From Actinobacteria bacterium UBA3028 (GTDB lineage: Bacteria; Actinomycetota; Actinomycetes; Nanopelagicales; Nanopelagicaceae): 36,205 nt of DNA. A program made the position numbers and the translations under genes. The notes beneath the pieces were generated by a model that made no database searches, was not told the origin of the DNA, and saw only the letters and a program-made list of their open reading frames with translations. Positions 31,080-36,205 of this stretch are shown in pieces (position 1 is the first letter of the stretch; every line of letters begins with the position of its first letter). The stretch lies in the NCBI GenBank assembly GCA_002367715.1, contig DFDL01000087.1, positions 1-36,205 of the forward strand. Reading direction: 5' to 3'.

Positions 31080-32903
31080 ATGGCAAGAGTAGTCGGAATC
31101 GATTTAGGAACTACAAATAGTTGTGTATCTGTTTTAGAAGGTGGTGAGCCATCTGTCATTACAAACGCAGAAGGCGCTCGCACAACTCCATCGATCGTTG
31201 CCTTCGCTAAGAATGGTGAGGTTCTTGTCGGCGAGGTTGCAAAGCGTCAATCAGTAACAAATGTTGAGCGCACAATCCGATCAGTTAAGCGCCACATAGG
31301 AACTAGCTGGAGCATGGATATTGATGGAAAGAAGTACACACCACAAGAGATAAGCGCTCGCATCTTGATGAAGCTAAAGCGCGATGCCGAAAGTTTTCTT
31401 GGGGAGAGCGTTACTGATGCAGTAATCACAGTTCCTGCATATTTTAATGATGCCCAACGCCAAGCAACAAAAGAGGCTGGCGAAATTGCAGGGTTAAATG
31501 TTCTGCGTATTGTCAACGAGCCAACAGCTGCTGCACTTGCATATGGTTTAGATAAGGGAAGCGCTGAACAGACAATTTTGGTCTTCGACCTTGGCGGTGG
31601 AACTTTTGACGTCTCACTTTTAGAAATTGGTGATGGTGTTGTTGAAGTTAAAGCAACCAATGGCGATAACAATCTTGGTGGCGATGATTGGGATCAATCA
31701 CTGGTTGATCACCTAGTTAAGACTTTTGCTGCAAAGAACGGAATTGATTTAACTAAGGACAAGATGGCTATGCAGCGAGTACGTGAAGCTGCAGAAAAAG
31801 CAAAGATTGAACTATCTTCATCACAACAAACTTCAATAAATCTGCCATACATAACAGTAGATACCGAGAAAAACCCACTTTTCTTGGATGAAACTATTAC
31901 CCGCGCACAATTCCAAGGAATGACTTCGGATCTTCTAGAGCGATGCAAGAAGCCATTTCAATCAGTTCTAAAGGATGCTGGAATTCCAATTGCGGATATC
32001 AATCACGTTGTTCTAGTAGGTGGATCAACACGTATGCCAGCAGTTGTCGATTTAGTTCGCAATTTAACTGGTGGCAAAGAGCCAAACAAAGGTGTAAACC
32101 CAGATGAGGTCGTAGCAGTTGGCGCAGCACTTCAAGCTGGCGTTCTAAAGGGTGAAGTCAAAGATGTTCTACTCCTTGATGTAACTCCACTCTCACTTGG
32201 TATCGAAACCAAGGGTGGCGTTATGACTAAGTTGATTGAGCGCAATACAACAATCCCTACAAAACGTTCAGAGATTTTCACGACTGCCGATGACAATCAA
32301 CCTGCAGTACAAATCCAAGCCTTCCAAGGTGAGCGCGAAATGGCCGCTTATAACAAGCGACTTGGGATGTTCGAGCTGACAGGTCTTGCACCAGCTCCAC
32401 GCGGAGTTCCACAGATTGAGGTCACATTTGATATCGATGCAAATGGAATTGTCCATGTTTCTGCAAAAGATCTTGGAACTGGCAAAGAGCAGTCAATGAC
32501 AATCACAGGTGGGTCAGCGCTTTCAAAGGAAGAGATTGATCGCATGATGAAAGATGCGGAGGCACATGCAGAAGATGATAAGCAACGTCGCGAAGAGGCA
32601 GAGGTTCGAAACACTGGTGATTCACTTGTGTATCAAACTGAAAAGTTCTTGAAAGAAAATGCAGAGAAGTTTGCGGAGGGCGAGAACGCTGAGAAGCGCG
32701 GTGAAGTCGAAACTGCAATAACAGAACTTAAGACTTCACTCGAGGGAACTGATCTACCAGCAATCAAGAGCGCTACTGAAAAAGTTAGCGAACTCTCACA
32801 GCAACTTGGCGCAGCTCTATATGCAGAAAATGCTGCTGCGCAAGAAGCCCCACAGAGTGATGACGGCGTACAAGATGCCGAGATTGTTGAAGAGGCGAAG
32901 TGA
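31080..32903 (+). CDS. dnaK: Chaperone DnaK (Hsp70)
   Basis: An ATP-driven folding chaperone of 607 residues. It has the nucleotide-binding domain (GIDLGTTNSCVSVLEGG near 5-21, LVFDLGGGTFDVSLL near 165-179, LVGGSTRMPAV near 311-321), the interdomain linker DVLLLDVTPLSLG and a substrate-binding domain with a C-terminal helical lid ending QDAEIVEEAK. It is first in the dnaK-grpE-dnaJ-hspR operon. Expression should be heat-inducible through relief of HspR repression at the two HAIR-like sites. The stop overlaps the grpE start (GTGA). Confidence 0.99.
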   Translation: MARVVGIDLGTTNSCVSVLEGGEPSVITNAEGARTTPSIVAFAKNGEVLVGEVAKRQSVTNVERTIRSVKRHIGTSWSMDIDGKKYTPQEISARILMKLKRDAESFLGESVTDAVITVPAYFNDAQRQATKEAGEIAGLNVLRIVNEPTAAALAYGLDKGSAEQTILVFDLGGGTFDVSLLEIGDGVVEVKATNGDNNLGGDDWDQSLVDHLVKTFAAKNGIDLTKDKMAMQRVREAAEKAKIELSSSQQTSINLPYITVDTEKNPLFLDETITRAQFQGMTSDLLERCKKPFQSVLKDAGIPIADINHVVLVGGSTRMPAVVDLVRNLTGGKEPNKGVNPDEVVAVGAALQAGVLKGEVKDVLLLDVTPLSLGIETKGGVMTKLIERNTTIPTKRSEIFTTADDNQPAVQIQAFQGEREMAAYNKRLGMFELTGLAPAPRGVPQIEVTFDIDANGIVHVSAKDLGTGKEQSMTITGGSALSKEEIDRMMKDAEAHAEDDKQRREEAEVRNTGDSLVYQTEKFLKENAEKFAEGENAEKRGEVETAITELKTSLEGTDLPAIKSATEKVSELSQQLGAALYAENAAAQEAPQSDDGVQDAEIVEEAK

Positions 32904-33403
32904 CACTAGAACCGCAAGATGATGCAGCTGAGGGCTCTGAACAAGAGCTCTCAGACGCTGTAAACGAGGCTCTTTCTGAAGTTGAGATTGATGAAGTAGC
33001 GGTATTAACTTCTGATCTACAACGCGTACAAGCAGAGTATGCAAATTATCGCAAGCGCGTGGACCGAGACCGCATTACTGCAAATGAAATTACTACGGCA
33101 ATCGTTCTCTCAGAACTACTTCCAGTACTCGATGACATTTCACGTGCTGATGAACATGATGAGCTGACCGGTGGTTTCAAAGCGGTCGCAGACCAACTAC
33201 TCGCAATCACAACTAAATTTGGGCTCTCACAATTTTCTGAAGTTAATGTCTCTTTCGATCCAAACATTCACGAAGCGCTAATGCATTCAACCTCGGCTGA
33301 CGTTAGCGAAACTCTGGTAACCCAAGTTCTACAACCAGGTTATAAATTTAAAGAGCGAATTATTCGCCCAGCTCGAGTTGCAGTAACTGACCCAGAGAGC
33401 TAA
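32900..33403 (+). CDS. grpE: Nucleotide exchange factor GrpE
   Basis: Releases ADP from DnaK. The 167 residues comprise an acidic N-terminus, a long coiled coil (about 20-65, including LQRVQAEYANYRKRVDRDR) and the C-terminal beta domain (FDPNIHEALMHSTSADV, then GYKFKERIIRPARVAV). The GTG start at 32900 overlaps the dnaK stop by 4 nt, so translation is coupled. It is somewhat shorter than typical actinobacterial GrpE proteins. Confidence 0.97.
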   Translation: MTLEPQDDAAEGSEQELSDAVNEALSEVEIDEVAVLTSDLQRVQAEYANYRKRVDRDRITANEITTAIVLSELLPVLDDISRADEHDELTGGFKAVADQLLAITTKFGLSQFSEVNVSFDPNIHEALMHSTSADVSETLVTQVLQPGYKFKERIIRPARVAVTDPES

Positions 33404-33409
33404 TTCAAG

Positions 33410-34336
33410 ATGGCAGCCAAGGATTTATACGAGAAGGATCTCTATGCAATCCTCGGCGTTAAAAAAAGCGATGATAACGCTGCAGTAAAAAAGCAGTATC
33501 GCAAACTTGCCAGAGAGCTACATCCCGATAAGACCAAGGGCGATAAGAAGCTTGAAGAGCGATTCAAATCAGTCTCGGAAGCCTACGAAGTTCTTTCAGA
33601 TGGTAAAAAACGCGCTGAATATGATGAGATGCGCGATGCTTTTAAAGGTGGTCGAATCCCACAAGGCGGGGCGAACTTTGGCGGTACGGGTGGATTTCAA
33701 GGCGGTGATTTCTCTGACCTTTTTGGTGGCAGCTCTCAAGATATTTTTGGAACAATTTTTGGTGCTGGTCGCGGACCAAGAAAAGGGCCAGATTTAGCGG
33801 TATCCACAACTATTTCATTTAGAGATTCAATATTTGGAACCGAGCTAGATCTTAAATTGGCGCCACAAGGCGGAAAAACTAATTCCATTACGACAAGAAT
33901 TCCTGCAGGAATAACCGATGGCGCTAAAGTTAAATTGAGAGGTCGTGGAGGGCAAGGCCCTGCCGGCCCTGGCGATCTATTTGTAACTGTAAATGTTATT
34001 AAGCACCCAGTATTTTCTAGAAATGAATTGAATTTATTGATGGCACTTCCGGTTACATTTACTGAAGTCGCACTAGGAGCAGATATAAAAGTTCCCACTT
34101 TAGATGGCGATGAAGTAACTGTTCGTATCGCACCAGGAACTCCTAGTGGTAGGACGCTTCGAATTAAATCACGAGGAATAAAATCAGTTCACGGAACTGG
34201 AGATTTATTAATTACAGTTGAAGTGCAAGTTCCACAGCGCTTAGATGGACGAGCAAAAGAAGCGCTCGAAACATTTGCTGACGCTACGAAAGAATTTGAT
34301 CCTCGCTCTGATTTAGCACAGAAGGCGAGGGCATAA
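33410..34336 (+). CDS. dnaJ: DnaJ-family co-chaperone without zinc finger (class II type)
   Basis: Stimulates DnaK ATPase and delivers clients. The 308 residues have a J domain (about 8-75) with HPD at 38-40, a Gly/Phe-rich linker with DIFGTIFG (about 80-123) and the two beta-barrel C-terminal domains. The four CxxCxGxG repeats of class I DnaJ are missing; in fact I find no cysteine in the whole protein. It is therefore like CbpA or class II DnaJ, although it holds the position of mycobacterial dnaJ1, which has the zinc finger. A class I DnaJ may be elsewhere in the genome. hspR starts 2 nt after the stop. Confidence 0.93.
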   Translation: MAAKDLYEKDLYAILGVKKSDDNAAVKKQYRKLARELHPDKTKGDKKLEERFKSVSEAYEVLSDGKKRAEYDEMRDAFKGGRIPQGGANFGGTGGFQGGDFSDLFGGSSQDIFGTIFGAGRGPRKGPDLAVSTTISFRDSIFGTELDLKLAPQGGKTNSITTRIPAGITDGAKVKLRGRGGQGPAGPGDLFVTVNVIKHPVFSRNELNLLMALPVTFTEVALGADIKVPTLDGDEVTVRIAPGTPSGRTLRIKSRGIKSVHGTGDLLITVEVQVPQRLDGRAKEALETFADATKEFDPRSDLAQKARA

Positions 34337-34338
34337 GA

Positions 34339-34716
34339 ATGAGTAATGATGAACATTCAGATGATGAAGCGGTCTATGTGATCTCGATTGCATCGCAACT
34401 TTCAGGAATGCATCCACAAACCCTAAGACAATATGATCGAATGGGGCTAGTTTCACCTGGACGCGCATCTGGACGTGGTCGCCGTTACTCACTCCGTGAT
34501 ATCGCATCCCTCAGAAATATTCAACGCCTTGTCGGAGAAGGCATAAATCTTGCTGGCATAAAGCGCGTCATTGAACTTGAATCAGCAGTTGCTTCAATGG
34601 CAGTTGAAGTAGCCAAATTGCGCACTGAAGTGAATGCACTCTTGGATGCAAATCCAGATAAGGCGCTAGTCGCTAAAAGCAAGAAAACCATCGTCGTTTA
34701 TAAGAATAAGGAATAA
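34339..34716 (+). CDS. hspR: Heat-shock repressor HspR (MerR family)
   Basis: A 125-residue repressor. A MerR-type winged helix-turn-helix covers about 13-80: VISIASQLSGMHPQTLRQYDRMGLVSP and GRGRRYSLRDIASLRNIQRLV, with GINLAGIKRVIELE leading into a C-terminal coiled coil. The SGMHPQTLRQYDRMGLVSP stretch is the HspR hallmark. HspR, with DnaK as co-repressor in Streptomyces, binds HAIR elements; two HAIR-like sites cover the dnaK promoter, so the operon should be autoregulated. It is last in the chaperone operon. Confidence 0.96.
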   Translation: MSNDEHSDDEAVYVISIASQLSGMHPQTLRQYDRMGLVSPGRASGRGRRYSLRDIASLRNIQRLVGEGINLAGIKRVIELESAVASMAVEVAKLRTEVNALLDANPDKALVAKSKKTIVVYKNKE

Positions 34717-34725
34717 GGTTCGCAT

Positions 34726-35259
34726 ATGAATTCACGGGATAAATTGCGAGAAGAGATTCTTAACAAGGCGGTCGTTCATGGAAAAGTTATTTTATCCTCA
34801 GGTAAAGAGGCAGATTATTATGTCGATCTTCGCCGAGTAACACTTGATTCAGTAGCCGCTCCACTTGTTGGTGAAGTAATGCTTGATCTAACTAAGGATT
34901 TGGATTTTGAAGCTGTTGGCGGCTTAACGCTTGGCGCAGACCCAGTTGCAACTGCAATGATGCATATTGCAGCTAAAAACGGTAGAAAATTGGATTCATT
35001 TGTAGTTCGCAAAGCCGAGAAGGCTCATGGGCTACAACGCAGAATTGAAGGCCCGGATGTAAAGGGGCGCCGGGTACTTGCAGTCGAAGATACTTCAACA
35101 ACAGGTGGATCAGTTATGACCGCGGTGGAAGCGCTAAGAGAAGCCGGTGCAATAGTTGTTGGCGTAGCAGTAATTGTTGAACGCGGAGCTGGGCCATTGA
35201 TTGCAGAAAACAATCTGGAGTATCTAGCAGCCTATCAACTTGCAGATTTAGGGCTCTAA
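34726..35259 (+). CDS. pyrE: Orotate phosphoribosyltransferase
   Basis: Converts orotate and PRPP to orotidine monophosphate in pyrimidine synthesis. The 177 residues show ADYYVDLRRVTL (29-40), GGLTLGADPVATAM (65-78), the flexible catalytic loop VRKAEKAHG (94-102) and the PRPP-binding motif EDTSTTGGS (121-129). The length is that of the short prokaryotic form. It begins 9 nt after hspR, close enough to be carried on the heat-shock transcript, although this may simply reflect compaction. Confidence 0.95.
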   Translation: MNSRDKLREEILNKAVVHGKVILSSGKEADYYVDLRRVTLDSVAAPLVGEVMLDLTKDLDFEAVGGLTLGADPVATAMMHIAAKNGRKLDSFVVRKAEKAHGLQRRIEGPDVKGRRVLAVEDTSTTGGSVMTAVEALREAGAIVVGVAVIVERGAGPLIAENNLEYLAAYQLADLGL

Positions 35260-35277
35260 CCTAATTACTAAGTCAAT

Positions 35278-35919
35278 TTAACTTGAGTGTTTACGGGTTC
35301 GTCGATCTTTAACAAACTCCCAAATTATTGGAGTTATCGAGACCAACACAATCAAACCAACAATCGGCAGAACATATTTATCGACTGATCCCTTTAGTTT
35401 TTCACCAAGGATGTAACCAGCCCAGATAAATCCTTGAGTCCAGACAAGTGCACTAAAAACATTCCAAAGGAAGAATTTTCCATAGGTCATACGCGCGATT
35501 CCAGCAGCCGGATTAACGAGGTGCCTAACGATTGGAATGAATCTTCCAAGAAAAATCATTTTGCCGATTCCGTATTTATCAATCCAGCTCTGCAACGATT
35601 TCAAACGATTGGGATTAAAGTATTTGGAATCTTCACGACTAAAGAGCTTGGCTCCATATTTATATCCAAGCCAATGTCCAAATTGTGATCCAGCAATTAC
35701 AAAGATTGGGGCGCCTATTACGAGTTCACGCAGCGAAAGGTGGATTCGAATTACTTCACCTGTACCTGAAGCTGCCAGACCTGCCATAAATAGAAGCGAG
35801 TCTCCCGGTAGGCCAATTACAAAAGGCAGGCCAGTTTCAACAAAGAGGATGATAAAAATGCCCGCTAAACCAAAAGAATTGATCGCTGACTCGGCATTAA
35901 ATGCGCTGAAGATATCCAT
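35278..35919 (-). CDS. DedA family membrane protein (VTT domain)
   Basis: A 213-residue protein of the DedA/SNARE-associated family. It has several membrane segments, the conserved glycine-rich GLPGDSLLFMAG near 37-48, and FLGRFIPIVRHLVNPAAGIARM near 123-144, where the arginines and prolines are diagnostic. Some DedA proteins scramble or recycle undecaprenyl phosphate and related lipids; the substrate here is unknown. It converges on pyrE with an 18-nt gap. A TATATT hexamer lies 9 nt upstream of the ATG, a possible -10 with a near-leaderless start. Confidence 0.92.
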   Translation of the reverse strand: MDIFSAFNAESAINSFGLAGIFIILFVETGLPFVIGLPGDSLLFMAGLAASGTGEVIRIHLSLRELVIGAPIFVIAGSQFGHWLGYKYGAKLFSREDSKYFNPNRLKSLQSWIDKYGIGKMIFLGRFIPIVRHLVNPAAGIARMTYGKFFLWNVFSALVWTQGFIWAGYILGEKLKGSVDKYVLPIVGLIVLVSITPIIWEFVKDRRTRKHSS

Positions 35920-35964
35920 GGAATGACAAATATACCCATTTATTTAAGCCTGATACCTACTTAT

Positions 35965-35993
35965 TTGCATCTCTTAGCCCTGGTATGTGTAAT
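35965..35993 (+). promoter_or_regulatory. Probable hppA promoter
   Basis: TTGCAT (35965-35970), a 17-nt spacer and TGTAAT (35988-35993, 5 of 6 to TATAAT). The predicted start near 36000 leaves a leader of about 63 nt containing the hairpin listed next. Confidence 0.55.
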
Positions 35994-36004
35994 CTTTCGC
36001 TTCT

Positions 36005-36032
36005 CACGAGTCCTAATAGATAGGACTCTGTG
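36005..36032 (+). promoter_or_regulatory. Hairpin in predicted hppA leader
   Basis: GAGTCCTA (36008-36015) and TAGGACTC (36021-36028) are exact complements around a 5-nt loop. CAC and GTG extend the stem by three pairs past a one-base bulge. It would sit about 5 nt after the predicted transcript start and about 30 nt before the GTG. No T-run follows. It could protect the 5' end, regulate translation, or be a DNA operator. Confidence 0.6.
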
Positions 36033-36062
36033 TTCAACGACGCACACTTATAGGAGATCTTC

Positions 36063-36205
36063 GTGGAAAATCTGGTGACTGTTACTGGCTCAAACCTGAC
36101 CTACGTTTATGTGGTTCTAGGTATTTCATTAGTGGCACTTGCCATTGCCTACGCTCTTCGCGCCCAAGTTCTAGCTGCGGATGAGGGAACCGAGAAAATG
36201 CAGGA
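36063..36205 (+). CDS. hppA: H+-translocating pyrophosphatase, N-terminus (3' end outside window)
   Basis: The GTG at 36063, preceded by AGGAG (36052-36056), opens a frame that runs to the window edge for 47 codons. It encodes a first membrane helix (YVYVVLGISLVALAIAYAL) followed by RAQVLAADEGTEKMQ. The segment LAADEGTxKMQ directly after helix 1 is typical of bacterial membrane H+-pyrophosphatases, which pump protons using PPi. The assignment rests on this short part only. Confidence 0.82.
   Translation, partial: MENLVTVTGSNLTYVYVVLGISLVALAIAYALRAQVLAADEGTEKMQ

Noticed and set aside
33139..33149. TTTCACGTG in grpE as a further parS site
   Set aside because: Only the left half of the palindrome matches; the right half (CTGATG) departs from the consensus.
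1..36205. CRISPR arrays, insertion sequences, prophage or toxin-antitoxin genes
   Set aside because: Reading both strands I found no regularly spaced repeats longer than the short ones listed, no transposase or integrase motifs and no paired small toxin-like genes.

Overview
The window spans the replication origin of a low-GC, streamlined actinobacterial chromosome. Gene order matches the classic actinobacterial origin block: CCA transferase, NUDIX hydrolase, DUF6049 protein, murJ, trxB, trxA, cwlM, aminotransferase, parB, parA, rsmG, jag, yidC, yidD, rnpA, rpmH, oriC, dnaA, dnaN, recF, dciA, gyrB, gyrA, tRNA-Ile, tRNA-Ala. DUF5318, an actinobacterial family, and an HspR/HAIR-controlled dnaK operon support the phylum. 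The AT-rich composition, very short intergenic gaps and overlapping genes suggest a freshwater acI-type actinobacterium (Nanopelagicales, such as Ca. Planktophila or Ca. Nanopelagicus). That placement is inference from memory of such genomes.

Layout. 1-2982: partial DUF5318 gene (-), an MFS transporter (+), and a CCA-adding enzyme (-) whose 3' end overlaps the transporter. 3015-8731: a tight plus-strand block, NUDIX hydrolase, DUF6049 membrane protein, murJ, trxB, trxA and cwlM, combining cell-wall export and its control with thioredoxin redox. The sigM/anti-sigma pair found between murJ and trxB in mycobacteria is absent. 8782-10035: class I aminotransferase. 10027-14728: a minus-strand run, rpmH, rnpA, yidD, yidC, jag, rsmG, parA, parB, with a perfect parS inside rsmG and a near-perfect one inside parA.

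14729-16783: the origin. Perfect DnaA boxes lie on both sides of dnaA. The rpmH-dnaA gap carries a phased array of 9-bp AT-rich repeats abutting a DnaA box. The dnaA-dnaN gap has three DnaA boxes spaced by about one helical turn next to an AT tract. 16784-24122: dnaN-recF-dciA and gyrB-gyrA, transcribed away from the origin. tRNA-Ile and tRNA-Ala follow.

24453-27759: a three-gene minus-strand catabolic-type cassette (FGGY kinase, D-2-hydroxyacid dehydrogenase, SDR) sits between tRNA-Ala and ppiA; its substrate cannot be read from the sequence. 27852-30862: cyclophilin, rhomboid protease, and a membrane-anchored Hdr-type Fe-S oxidoreductase. 30863-34716: dnaK-grpE-dnaJ-hspR with two HAIR-like elements over the dnaK promoter; the DnaJ lacks the zinc-finger domain. 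34726-36205: pyrE, a DedA protein, and the start of the H+-pumping pyrophosphatase gene, whose predicted leader carries a hairpin.

I found no CRISPR array, insertion sequence, prophage or recognisable defence system, and nothing I would call a wholly new system. The best leads are the two-sided origin with its 9-mer array, the CwlM pseudo-amidase, the zinc-finger-less DnaJ, the unassigned kinase cassette and several unexplained inverted repeats in promoter regions.
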